Origin: Streptomyces albicerus
GTDB taxonomy: Bacteria > Actinomycetota > Actinomycetes > Streptomycetales > Streptomycetaceae
Reading direction: 5' to 3'
Assembly: GCF_008905045.1 (NCBI RefSeq)
Contig: NZ_VWMY01000026.1
Coordinates: 92,085 to 125,138, forward strand
DNA length: 33,054 nt
The position numbers were made by a program, and so were the translations under genes. The notes under the pieces were generated by a model that had not been told where the DNA came from, did not search any database, and saw only the letters and a list, made by a program, of their open reading frames with translations. How positions within the stretch are numbered: position 1 is the first letter of the stretch; each line of letters starts with the position of its first letter. Positions 7,605 through 15,081 of this stretch are shown in pieces.

Positions 7605-8845
7605 TTGACCAAGACGAAGGCCGTGAGGGTGAGTCTGCTGCCTGATGCTGTCCGGAGGGAAGCGTTCGCGGAAGCGTCACGCTTCCGGGGCGAGTTCCAT
7701 GAGTGTCTGACCGCTCGCCGCGATGAGTTGTTCGAGCTGGTGGACACGGTGCTGTGCGCGGACGGGGCGGTGAAGTCCTCGGTGGACTTGACGCTGGTGC
7801 CCGAGCATCGTCGTGGGCACGGAGCGATGTACGGCGGCCTGAACCACGGCCGGATCGACGTCGACCGGCTGCGGACGGTGCTGGCCGGGCTGTCGCTGCC
7901 CCGCTTCGACGGCGGACGCCTGGTCCTGGTGGTCGATGTGTCACCGTGGTTGCGGTCGGACGCGCCGTGCTCGGCCGATCGGCTGTTCTGCCACGTCTAT
8001 GGCCGTGCGAAGACGGCGTCGCAGTTCATTCCGGGCTGGCCCTACTCTTTCGTCGCCGTGCTGGAGCCGGGCGCTACTTCCTGGACCGCGATCCTGGACG
8101 TGGTGCGGCTGGGACCGGTGGACGACGCGACCGCCGTCACCGCCACCCAGCTGCGGGGTGTCGTCGAGCGGCTCATCACCGCGGGTCAGTGGCAGACCGG
8201 GGACCCACCTATCGTGATCGTCAGCGACGCCGGCTACGACGTCACCCGCCTGGCCTGGGTCCTGCGTGACCTGCCCGTCGAGCTGGTCGGCCGGGTCCGG
8301 TCCGACCGCGTCATGCGTCTGCCGAAACCACCGAGGATGCACGGCGTCAACGGCCGGCCCCCAAGCACAGCCCGGAGTTCCGCTTCACCAAACCGGAGAC
8401 CTGGCCCGAGCCCGCGATCACCACGGTCACCGACACCACCAACTACGGCAAGGCCGAAACCCAGGCATGAGACCGTGTCCACCCACGGCTCACCCACCGC
8501 TCCTCATGGCTCGACCACGACGGCGAACTGCCCTTGGTCGAGGGCACGTTGATACGGCTGAAGGTGGAACACCTGTCGAAGGAACGGGACGCTCCGCCGG
8601 TGTGGTTATGGTCCTCGAAACCCACGACCTCCGACCGGCTCACCCCGGCCCGGGTCCGCCGGGGGTTCAGGAACATCCGCGCTCACCTCGCCTGCCCGAC
8701 CCGTGTTCCCAAACCCCGAGGAGCCGGCCCCGGACGGCCACCCGGCGCCAAGAACAAACACCGGGCACCCCGCTACGACGTCGGCAAGACCGTCAAACGC
8801 CCCGAGACCCTCAAGGCCATCGGCAAGCCTGGAAGAACTTGGTAG
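7605..8845 (+). pseudogene. Transposase remnant, copy 2 (frameshift, stop codon and internal deletion)
   Basis: Starting at TTG 7605, the product matches copy 1 at 3797 nearly residue for residue through RVMRLPKPPR. A one-base loss in the C-run at about 8358-8362 shifts the frame; the true frame continues as KHSPEFRFTKPETWPEP. In that frame a TGA at 8468-8470 replaces the Trp codon seen in copy 1 (AQAWDRVHP). The frame then runs WLDHDGELPLVEG...VWLWSSK, but jumps directly to DRLTPARVRRGFRN and a basic Pro-rich end with stop at 8843-8845. From memory of the family, about 90 residues containing the last catalytic acid should lie between those two segments. The element is inactive by at least three lesions. 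Confidence 0.9.
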
Positions 8846-8978
8846 ATAAAGAACAAGCTGAGAGCCTGTGTCTGTACCCCGGCCGGGCGCAGTTCGGCCG
8901 GCTCGGAACCGCGGCGGACGTGGACGCGTCCTCCGCGGCATGACCGGCATGATCAGAGACCGTGTGACAGGACGGCGC

Positions 8979-9464
8979 GTGATCAGGACCGCGCTGCACG
9001 CCGAGGCGGAGGCCGTCGCCGAGCTGCACGCCCGGGCGCGGGCGACGTACTACCCGGACGGGGTGCCGCAGGACGGGACCGACTGGTCCGCCCGATGGCG
9101 CGACGCCATCGGGCGGCCGGACAGTCATGTGCTGTGCGCCGTCCATGAGGGCCGGATCGTGGCCATCGCCTCGTTCCGCACCGTGGAGGGCGCTCCCACC
9201 GACACGGTGAAGCTGTTCCAGTTCCATGTCGATCCCGGCCACTGGCGTACGGGCCTCGGTGCCGCGCTGCACACCGCCTGTGTGGAGCAGTGGCAGGCCG
9301 ACGGCAAGCGGGTCGCGACGCTCGAGGTGCACGTGGACAACGAACGCGCCCGGGCCTTCTACGCCCGCCAGGGCTGGCTCCCGGACCCGGCGAGCCCGCC
9401 GGCCGAGAGTGATCACCACCTCTTCCTGCGGTACGCGGTCGGCGGGGAATCCGGCGTGGAGTAG
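8979..9464 (+). CDS. GNAT family N-acetyltransferase
   Basis: This ~161-residue protein has the GNAT fold: an N-terminal strand and helix (VIRTALHAEAEAVAELH), then VLCAVHEGRIVAIASF, a KLFQFHVDPGHWRTGLGAAL segment carrying the acetyl-CoA loop (here HWRTGLG, a variant of Q/RxxGxG/A), and a terminal NERARAFYARQGW. It should transfer an acetyl group from acetyl-CoA to an amine; the substrate is not evident. GTG 8979 is chosen because AGGA lies 6 bp upstream and the fold begins right there. In-frame starts at 8940 and 8949 would add up to 13 residues but lack a ribosome-binding site. It begins about 130 bp after the second transposase remnant and marks the end of the insertion-scarred region. Confidence 0.85.
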   Translation: MIRTALHAEAEAVAELHARARATYYPDGVPQDGTDWSARWRDAIGRPDSHVLCAVHEGRIVAIASFRTVEGAPTDTVKLFQFHVDPGHWRTGLGAALHTACVEQWQADGKRVATLEVHVDNERARAFYARQGWLPDPASPPAESDHHLFLRYAVGGESGVE

Positions 9465-9566
9465 AGATCCGTGGGCGTGATCCGGGAATGAACCGAGGCG
9501 ATTGAACGTTCACGTACCCAGCGGAGGGTGCCTCCGTGTCCGTACGAGCCGGAGAGAGCCGAAGAC

Positions 9567-10280
9567 ATGCGCGTCGAGATCTGGAGCGACATCGCCTGCC
9601 CCTGGTGCTACGTGGGCAAGGCCCGCTTCGAGAAGGCGCTCGACGCCTTCCCGCACCGCGACGACATCGAGGTGGTGCACCGCTCCTTCGAGCTCGACCC
9701 GGGCCGCGCCAAGGGCGACATCCAGCCGGTCATCACGATGCTCACCAAGAAGTACGGCATGAGCGAGGCGCAGGCGCAGGCCGGCGAGGAGAACCTGGGC
9801 ACACAGGCCGCCGCCGAGGGCCTGGAGTACCGCACCCGGGACCGCGACCACGGCAACACCTTCGACATGCACCGCCTGCTGCACCTCGCCAAGGAGCAGG
9901 GCAGGCAGGACGAGCTGATCCAACTGCTCTACAAGGCGAACTTCGCCGAGGAGCGGTCCCTCTTCGGCGACGACGAGCGGCTCGTGGAGCTGGCCGTCGC
10001 CGCCGGGCTCGACGCGGACGAGGCCCGCAAGGTGCTCGCCGACCCCGCCGCGTACGCGGACGAGGTGCGCGCCGACGAGCGCGAGGCGCGCGAGCTGGGC
10101 GCGAACGGCGTGCCGTTCTTCGTCCTGGACCGCAAGTACGGCGTCTCCGGCGCCCAGCCCGCCGAGGTCTTCGCGCAGGCCCTGGAGCAGGCGTGGAGCA
10201 ACCACTCGCCCCTCAAGCTGATCCAGGAGAACGACGCCGACGCCTGCGGCCCGGACGGATGCGCGGTGCCGCAGCACTGA
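9567..10280 (+). CDS. DsbA family oxidoreductase, FrnE-like
   Basis: This 237-residue cytoplasmic protein has a thioredoxin fold with an inserted helical domain. The active-site CPWC is at residues 11-14 (SDIACPWCYVGK), and the cis-Pro loop is in GANGVPFFVLDRKYGVSGAQP near residue 180. These are hallmarks of FrnE/2-hydroxychromene-2-carboxylate-isomerase-type DsbA proteins, which catalyse thiol-disulfide exchange. The tail holds a second pair, CGPDGC (C-x4-C), matching the extra C-x4-C motif known in Deinococcus FrnE. No signal peptide is present. ATG 9567 has a GGAGAG run upstream. Its neighbours include another possible thiol-linked protein at 12192. Confidence 0.92.
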   Translation: MRVEIWSDIACPWCYVGKARFEKALDAFPHRDDIEVVHRSFELDPGRAKGDIQPVITMLTKKYGMSEAQAQAGEENLGTQAAAEGLEYRTRDRDHGNTFDMHRLLHLAKEQGRQDELIQLLYKANFAEERSLFGDDERLVELAVAAGLDADEARKVLADPAAYADEVRADEREARELGANGVPFFVLDRKYGVSGAQPAEVFAQALEQAWSNHSPLKLIQENDADACGPDGCAVPQH

Positions 10281-10319
10281 CGGACGCCGAAAGGCGCAGG
10301 TCAGGGCGAATCTATAAGC

Positions 10320-10334
10320 GTTCCTTAGCGGAAC
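10320..10334 (+). promoter_or_regulatory. Short inverted repeat before the aminotransferase gene
   Basis: GTTCC (10320-10324) and GGAAC (10330-10334) flank TTAGC in an AT-richer stretch between the DsbA-like gene and the next start. It could be an operator or part of a promoter. The support is only the symmetry. Confidence 0.3.
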
Positions 10335-10386
10335 CACGTAAAAGTCGGCAATGGACGGGGAGTTCCCGGAGTCGCAGAGTGGTCTC

Positions 10387-11436
10387 ATGGAGACCTTCGA
10401 GAGCCTCGTCCGCGCCGAGTTCGCCCCGAAGAACACTTATCTGAACACCGCGAGCACCGGGCTGCTCCCGGCCCGCGCGGTGGACGCCATGCGGGCCGGC
10501 GTCGAGTCCGTGGCGGCCGGCCAGTCGCAGGACATGTTCGCCGACGTGGAGGCGGCCCGCGCCTCCTTCGCGCGTCTCACCGGGGTCCCGGACCGCCGTG
10601 TCGCGGCCGGGGCCTCGGTCGCCGTCTACACCGGACTGATCGCCTCCTCGCTGCCCGAGGGCGCCGAAGTCCTCACCGCCGAGGGCGAGTTCAGCTCCCT
10701 CGTGACGCCCTTCCACGTCCGTACGGATCTCAAGGTGCGCACGGTCCCGCTGGAGCGCATCGCCGAGTCGGTGCGCCCCGGCACGGCGCTCGTCGCGGTC
10801 AGCGCCGCGCAGTCCGCCGACGGCCGGATCGCCGACCTGCCCGCGATCCGCGAGGCCGCGGCCACGCACGGGGCGCGTACGTACATCGACGCGTCCCAGG
10901 CCGCCGGCTGGCTGCCGCTGGATGCGGACGCGTACGACTATGTCGTGTCCGTCGGCTTCAAGTGGCTCGTCTGCCCGCGGGGCGTGGCCTTCCTGGTCGT
11001 TCCGGATGACCTCGGCGGACTCACCCCGGTGTTCGCGGGCTGGGTGGCGGGAGAGCACCCGTGGGACGCCTGTTACGGCCCGGTCGAGGAGCTCGCCCAC
11101 TCGGCGCGGCGGTTCGACGAGAGCCCCAGCCTCTTCTCGTACGCGGGCGCCCGGCACTCCCTCGAACTGGTCGAGCAACTCGGCGTCGCGGCCGTACAAG
11201 CCCATGACCTGGCGCTCGCCGACCGTTTCCGCGCGGGACTCGACTCGATCGGCGCGGCCCCGGTGCCCGCGCCCGGCTCCGCCATCGTGTCGGTGCCCGG
11301 ACTCGGCCACCGCCAGGCGGAGCTGAGCCGCGCCGGGATCGAGGTCTCCGACCGCGCGGGCAACTTGAGGGCCGCCTTCCACCTCTACAACACACCCGCG
11401 GATGTGGACCGGCTGCTGGACGCCCTGTCCGGCTGA
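10387..11436 (+). CDS. Aminotransferase class V-fold PLP-dependent enzyme
   Basis: The protein has ~349 residues. An N-terminal YLNTASTGLLP matches the class V (cysteine desulfurase/isopenicillin-N epimerase-like) fold. The PLP-binding Asp-x-Ser-Gln is in TYIDASQAAGWLPLD, and the Schiff-base Lys is K192 in SVGFKWLVCPRG. The C-terminal domain ends in RAAFHLYNTPADVDRLLDAL, typical of the family. The reaction could be C-S bond cleavage, racemisation or transamination; no substrate can be assigned. The start is uncertain: ATG 10387 begins the conserved fold, while ATG 10351 would add 12 residues, and neither has a strong ribosome-binding site. Confidence 0.87.
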   Translation: METFESLVRAEFAPKNTYLNTASTGLLPARAVDAMRAGVESVAAGQSQDMFADVEAARASFARLTGVPDRRVAAGASVAVYTGLIASSLPEGAEVLTAEGEFSSLVTPFHVRTDLKVRTVPLERIAESVRPGTALVAVSAAQSADGRIADLPAIREAAATHGARTYIDASQAAGWLPLDADAYDYVVSVGFKWLVCPRGVAFLVVPDDLGGLTPVFAGWVAGEHPWDACYGPVEELAHSARRFDESPSLFSYAGARHSLELVEQLGVAAVQAHDLALADRFRAGLDSIGAAPVPAPGSAIVSVPGLGHRQAELSRAGIEVSDRAGNLRAAFHLYNTPADVDRLLDALSG

Positions 11437-11451
11437 CCCAACGGTCCTCCC

Positions 11452-11503
11452 GGTCGGCCATCGGGTCCTTTCCGGCGCCGGATGGCCGCGAGTCCGGCCG
11501 ACC
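11452..11503 (+). terminator. Nested inverted repeats after the aminotransferase gene
   Basis: GGTCGGCC (11452-11459) pairs with GGCCGACC (11496-11503). Inside it GGCCAT can alternatively pair with ATGGCC, and CCGGCGCCGG is self-complementary. The structure begins 16 bp beyond the stop, so a terminator is plausible; it could also belong to the leader of the sigma factor gene. Confidence 0.35.
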
Positions 11504-11548
11504 CACTGGCGCGGGGGCCCCGGAGAGCGCTAGGAAGGGCACCACGAG

Positions 11549-12166
11549 GTGGTGGTGCCGGTGGAGCCAACTCTCCACAAGTCCGAGCGGCCGCCCGCGG
11601 ATGCGGAGTTGCATCGGCGGCTGGTGTACGGCGACGAGTCCGCGCTGGCCGAGGCGTACGCGGCGTACGGCGGGCTCGTCCGGCGGGTCGCCGTGCGGGT
11701 CACGCGCAGCCAGGTGGCCGCCGAGGACGTGGCGCAGGAGGTCTTCGCCCAGCTGTGGAGCAGGCCGTACGCGTTCGACGCGGGCCGGGGTTCGCTGCGT
11801 ACCTGGCTGTCCATGCTCGCCCACCGGCGGGCCGTGGACTGGGTGCGCAGCGAGGCCAGGCACCGCAAGGACGCCCGCGCGGACGACTCCGCGCTGCATG
11901 CCATCCCCGACGCGGGGCCCGGCCCCGACGAGACGGTCGTCGACCGCGAACGCTCGCTCCTGCTGCACTCCGCGCTGGCCGAGCTCCCGCAGCCCCAGCG
12001 GGAGGTCGTCCACCTCGCGTACTTCGCGGGCCGCACCTACCGGCAGGCCGCCGTCGAGCTCGGCATCCCGGAGGGCACCGCCAAGACCCGCTTACGGTCC
12101 GCGCTGCGCAAGCTGGCGGAATCGTTGGCCGACCCACCGGACCCTGCGTGGGAAAGGGGCGCATGA
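11549..12166 (+). CDS. ECF-like RNA polymerase sigma factor (sigma-70 family), carries a TTA codon
   Basis: The 205-residue product has sigma region 2 at about residues 24-105 (YGGLVRRVAVRVT, EDVAQEVFAQLWSRPYAFD, SLRTWLSMLAHRRAVDWVR) and region 4 at about 140-195 (LPQPQREVVHLAYFAGRTYRQ, then the helix-turn-helix AAVELGIPEGTAKTRLRSALR). It would direct RNA polymerase to a stress or developmental regulon. The start may be any of the GTGs from 11549; AGGAAGGG lies upstream. A zinc-finger anti-sigma gene follows after 25 bp. The Leu in KTRLRSALRK is encoded by TTA at 12092-12094. In Streptomyces TTA is read only by the bldA tRNA, so translation may depend on development. Confidence 0.92.
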   Translation: MVVPVEPTLHKSERPPADAELHRRLVYGDESALAEAYAAYGGLVRRVAVRVTRSQVAAEDVAQEVFAQLWSRPYAFDAGRGSLRTWLSMLAHRRAVDWVRSEARHRKDARADDSALHAIPDAGPGPDETVVDRERSLLLHSALAELPQPQREVVHLAYFAGRTYRQAAVELGIPEGTAKTRLRSALRKLAESLADPPDPAWERGA

Positions 12167-12191
12167 TGGCGACAGGGGAAGGAGGCGTCCG

Positions 12192-13244
12192 GTGACCGAC
12201 GACCACGACGGTGTGCCCGAGCTGCTGGCCGCCTGGGCCTTCGGCGCGCTGCAGCCCGCGGACGAGAAGGCGGTGCCGCTGCATCTGGCCGAGTGCGAGA
12301 GCTGCGCGGCGGAGGCGGAGCGGCTCCGTGAGACGGTACGGCTGCTGGACGTGCCACCGGGGGCGACCTCGGGCGACGGGGCGCCGGAGACGGCCTCGAG
12401 CAACGGTTTCGCCGGGGCGGACGGTGTGCTCGCCGTCGCCCTGCGGGCCCGGCCCGCCGTACCGCGCGTCGCCGCGCACGCGGCCCCGTACGCCGCGGCC
12501 GTCGCCGGCCTGAAGGCACTGCTGCGGGAGCTGGACGGCCACGCGCCGTGGGGCACCCCAGTCGTGCACGACTGGGACGTCCACGACACCCTCGGCCATC
12601 TGATCGCCGCCGATGAGCAACTGGCCGTGCGCCTCGGTCTGGAGGCCCGGGTGCCGCCCTCGCGGATCACGGAGGACACGCCCTGGGAGGAGGCGTGGAA
12701 CACCCGGACCGCCGACGTGATCGCGCACGAGCGGACGCGCACACCCGAGGAGACGGTGGCCGCATGGTCCGCGCAGGCCGCCGCGCTGCTGGCCACGCCC
12801 GAGGCCCGGGACCCCGAACGCGCCGCGCGCGCCACGACGTTGATGGGCGTACGGCTGCCGGTCGCCGACCACTTCGTCGTGCGCGCCTTCGAGGCGTGGA
12901 TCCACACGGACGACATCGGCCGCGCGCTCGGCCTCGCCGTGCCACCGCCGCCCCCGGCCCATCTGTGGCAGCTGGTCCGGCTCGCCGTCCGCGTCCTCGG
13001 CATGGCACTGGGGCCCACGGCCCCGCCGGTGCTGTTCGCGGTGAGCGGCGAGGGCGACGACACCCAGTGGGTGCTCGGCTCCGAGGACGAGCCGGTGCAG
13101 GGCGAACTCGTCCTGGACGCCGTGGACTTCTGCCTGCTCGTGGGCGGCCGGTACACGCCCGACGAGGTGCCGAGGGGCGCGGCGGGCGACGAGGACGCCG
13201 TACGCAACGTACTGGACCGGGCGGCGTCGCTGGCCTGGCTGTAG
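12192..13244 (+). CDS. Putative anti-sigma factor: zinc-finger (zf-HC2) fused to mycothiol-dependent maleylpyruvate isomerase-like domain
   Basis: Residues 1-45 form a short zinc-binding anti-sigma module with H31-x3-C35-x2-C38 (HLAECESC), and the preceding LLAAWAFGAL helix is typical of ZAS-type anti-sigma domains. After a linker, residues from about 95 match the MDMPI N-terminal (DinB-like) fold: HDWDVHDTLGHLIAADEQ includes H136, and VVRAFEAWIHTDDIGRAL includes E234 and H238. These are the three metal ligands of mycothiol-dependent maleylpyruvate isomerase. The C-terminal 100 residues resemble the MDMPI C-terminal domain. GTG 12192 follows GGAGG at 7 bp. The gene lies 25 bp after the sigma gene and probably controls it. 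Whether it still binds mycothiol or has catalytic activity is unknown. Confidence 0.88.
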   Translation: MTDDHDGVPELLAAWAFGALQPADEKAVPLHLAECESCAAEAERLRETVRLLDVPPGATSGDGAPETASSNGFAGADGVLAVALRARPAVPRVAAHAAPYAAAVAGLKALLRELDGHAPWGTPVVHDWDVHDTLGHLIAADEQLAVRLGLEARVPPSRITEDTPWEEAWNTRTADVIAHERTRTPEETVAAWSAQAAALLATPEARDPERAARATTLMGVRLPVADHFVVRAFEAWIHTDDIGRALGLAVPPPPPAHLWQLVRLAVRVLGMALGPTAPPVLFAVSGEGDDTQWVLGSEDEPVQGELVLDAVDFCLLVGGRYTPDEVPRGAAGDEDAVRNVLDRAASLAWL

Positions 13245-13247
13245 TCG

Positions 13248-13345
13248 GTCCTCGGCGGTTGCACGCGGTCCTCAGCGGTTGCCGTAGTCCCGCAGTGCCC
13301 GGCGGTTGCCGTAGTCCCGCAGTCCCCGGCCGTCGCCGTAGTCAG
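13248..13345 (+). repeat. Short degenerate tandem repeats between convergent genes
   Basis: A 27-bp unit beginning GCGGTTGCCGTAGTCCCGC is repeated at 13275 and 13302, with a diverged third unit at 13329. Before it, two copies of CGGTCCTC(A/G)GCGGTTGC occur about 20 bp apart. The array fills the 97-bp gap between the convergent anti-sigma and MarR genes. It is probably slippage-derived; a terminator role is possible. Confidence 0.65.
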
Positions 13346-13869
13346 TCCTTGGCGGCAGCCGGGCAGTCCGCCGTCTCCGTGCACAGGTTCGCCTCGACCC
13401 GGGCCAGGAGGCCGAGGAGCTGCGCCCGCTCGACCGCGCTCAGCCCGGCCAGGGTGTACTCCTCAAGGCCGCTCCAGGCACGCCCGACCTCGTCGAGCAG
13501 CCCGCAGCTCTTGTCGGTCGCCTCGACGAGCACCGCGCGCCGGTCCTTCGGGTCCGGGCGGCGGATCACATGCCCCGCCTGCTCCAGACGCTGGAGCATC
13601 TTCGTGACCGTCGACGGATCGAGGTCGACCACCTTGATCAGGTCCGACTGGCGCACCGCACCCTGGTCCCACAGGTGCATCATCAGGAACTCCTGCCCCG
13701 GGTAGAGCCCGACCCCGCGCAGCAGCTTGCCGGCGGCGATGCGATGCAGGCGGGCCACCCGGGAGATGGCGTGGCTGACCGGTCCGCCGCGCGCCGCGGA
13801 GGGCAGCCTCTCCGCCGAACAGCCGGGGTCGTCCCGCTCGGCCTGAGCGGCCGCTTCGGTGGCCTTCAT
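13342..13869 (-). CDS. MarR family transcriptional regulator
   Basis: This 175-residue protein contains a winged helix-turn-helix at about residues 55-125. Recognition elements are QSDLIKVVDLDPSTVTKMLQRLEQAG and the wing IRRPDPKDRRAVLVEAT, with the Asp-x-Arg of the MarR wing. The flanking helices form the dimer interface. Such proteins usually repress a neighbouring gene until a small phenolic or electrophilic molecule, or oxidation, releases them. The C-terminal tail has two Cys residues (CTETADC), so redox sensing is conceivable but unproven. ATG 13869 follows GGGGAG. The gene is divergent from the ene-reductase gene across 145 bp that carries symmetrical sites, so that gene is the likely target. 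Confidence 0.92.
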   Translation of the reverse strand: MKATEAAAQAERDDPGCSAERLPSAARGGPVSHAISRVARLHRIAAGKLLRGVGLYPGQEFLMMHLWDQGAVRQSDLIKVVDLDPSTVTKMLQRLEQAGHVIRRPDPKDRRAVLVEATDKSCGLLDEVGRAWSGLEEYTLAGLSAVERAQLLGLLARVEANLCTETADCPAAAKD

Positions 13870-13925
13870 CGGTACTCCCCGCTGCGTGCTGGATGTGTAC
13901 GCCCTCTCAAGAGACTACCTGTTCC

Positions 13926-14000
13926 GAGAATTAACTTGGCCGACCAAGGAATGGGTTACAGTACCCACCTGTTCCATTACTTGGCCGACCCATAATTCTC
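13926..14000. promoter_or_regulatory. Candidate MarR operator and divergent promoter region
   Basis: The AT-richer gap between the MarR and ene-reductase genes holds three layers of symmetry. ACTTGGCCGACC occurs twice in direct orientation (13934-13945 and 13979-13990). GAGAATTA (13926-13933) and TAATTCTC (13993-14000) are inverted around them. TGGGT (13952-13956) and ACCCA (13963-13967) flank TTACAG, with TACAGT a possible -10 box for the ene-reductase. This is what a regulator bound at paired sites would need. Binding is inferred, not shown. Confidence 0.55.
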
Positions 14001-14014
14001 ATTCGGGAGTCACC

Positions 14015-15076
14015 GTGACCACCGCGTTCGACCCGATCGACCTCTCCGGCACCCGGCTCGCCAACCGCATCGTCATGTCGCCCATGACCCGCAGCCGCGC
14101 CGCCGAGGGAGGTGCACCCACCGACCTCACCGTCGAGTACTACGCCCAGCGCGCGTCCGCAGGCCTGATCGTCACGGAGGGCATCCAGCCGTCCCACGTG
14201 GGCCAGGGCTATCCGGCCACCCCGGGCCTGCACCACGAGGACCAGGTCGCCGCCTGGCGCAAGGTCACCGACGCCGTGCACGCCGAGGGCGGCAGGATCT
14301 TCGCCCAGCTGATGCACACCGGCCGCATCGGCCACCCGTCCCTGCTGCCCGGCGACCTCCACCCCGTCGGTGTCTCACCGGTCGCCGCACAGGGGCAGGT
14401 CTACACCGCCGAGGGCCCGAAGGAGTTCGTCACCCCGCACGAGCTGACCCACGAGGAGATCCTCGAGACCATCGAGGACTTCGTCGCCGCCGCGCGCAGC
14501 GCGATCGAGGCCGGCTTCGACGGCGTCGAGCTGCACGGCGCCAACGGCTACCTCATCCACCAGTTCCTCGCGCCCGGCTCGAACCTCCGCGAGGACGAGT
14601 GGGGCGGCTCCGACGAGAAGCGCATCCGGTTCGCCGTCGAGGTCGTCAAGGCCGTCGCGGAGGCGATCGGCGCGCACCGCACCGGGCTGCGCGTCTCGCC
14701 CGGGAACCCCTTCAACGACATCAACGAGCCCGACCCGGAGCCCGCGTACACCGCGCTCGTCCAGGTGCTGGAGCCGCTCGGTCTCGCCTATCTGCACATC
14801 GGAGAGGCGCCCGGGCAGCGCGAACTGACCCACCGGCTGCGCAAGTTGTTCTCCGGCACCCTGATCCTCAACCCGGCCACCGACGGGCCCACGGGCCCTG
14901 ACGAGCTCACCCTCGTCGAGGACGGCACCGCCGACCTCGTGGCCTTCGGCCAGCTCTTCCTCGCCAACCCCGACCTGCCGGTCCGTCTGAAGGCCGGCGG
15001 GCCCTTCAACGAGGCGGACCCGGCCACGTTCTACGGCGGCGACGCGAAGGGCTACACGGACTACCCGACGCTGTAA
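14015..15076 (+). CDS. Alkene reductase, Old Yellow Enzyme family (NADH:flavin oxidoreductase)
   Basis: This 353-residue FMN-dependent TIM-barrel protein would reduce activated C=C bonds of enones, nitro compounds or similar electrophiles using NAD(P)H. Family marks in order are LANRIVMSPMTRSRA at the N terminus, QLMHTGRIGHPS, GFDGVELHGANGYLIHQFLA with the substrate-binding His/Asn pair and the proton-donating Tyr, NLREDEWGGS, and the FMN-phosphate segment LVAFGQLFLANPDLP. GTG 14015 follows CGGGAG at 5 bp. The divergent MarR gene suggests induction by its electrophilic substrates. A perfect palindrome just after the stop should end the transcript. Confidence 0.94.
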   Translation: MTTAFDPIDLSGTRLANRIVMSPMTRSRAAEGGAPTDLTVEYYAQRASAGLIVTEGIQPSHVGQGYPATPGLHHEDQVAAWRKVTDAVHAEGGRIFAQLMHTGRIGHPSLLPGDLHPVGVSPVAAQGQVYTAEGPKEFVTPHELTHEEILETIEDFVAAARSAIEAGFDGVELHGANGYLIHQFLAPGSNLREDEWGGSDEKRIRFAVEVVKAVAEAIGAHRTGLRVSPGNPFNDINEPDPEPAYTALVQVLEPLGLAYLHIGEAPGQRELTHRLRKLFSGTLILNPATDGPTGPDELTLVEDGTADLVAFGQLFLANPDLPVRLKAGGPFNEADPATFYGGDAKGYTDYPTL

Positions 15077-15081
15077 GGCAG

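Noticed and set aside
4545..8362. Programmed frameshift in the transposases
   Set aside because: Both copies change frame in the same segment, but in opposite directions and by different base losses, and copy 2 also has a stop codon and a deletion, so decay is the simpler reading.
9510..10436. A 308-codon minus-strand frame opposite the DsbA-like gene
   Set aside because: Its Leu/Val/Arg-rich product is the antisense of a well-supported FrnE-like protein and has no recognisable domain.
13248..13345. CRISPR array
   Set aside because: The units are degenerate, adjoin without unique spacers of even length, and no cas genes are nearby.
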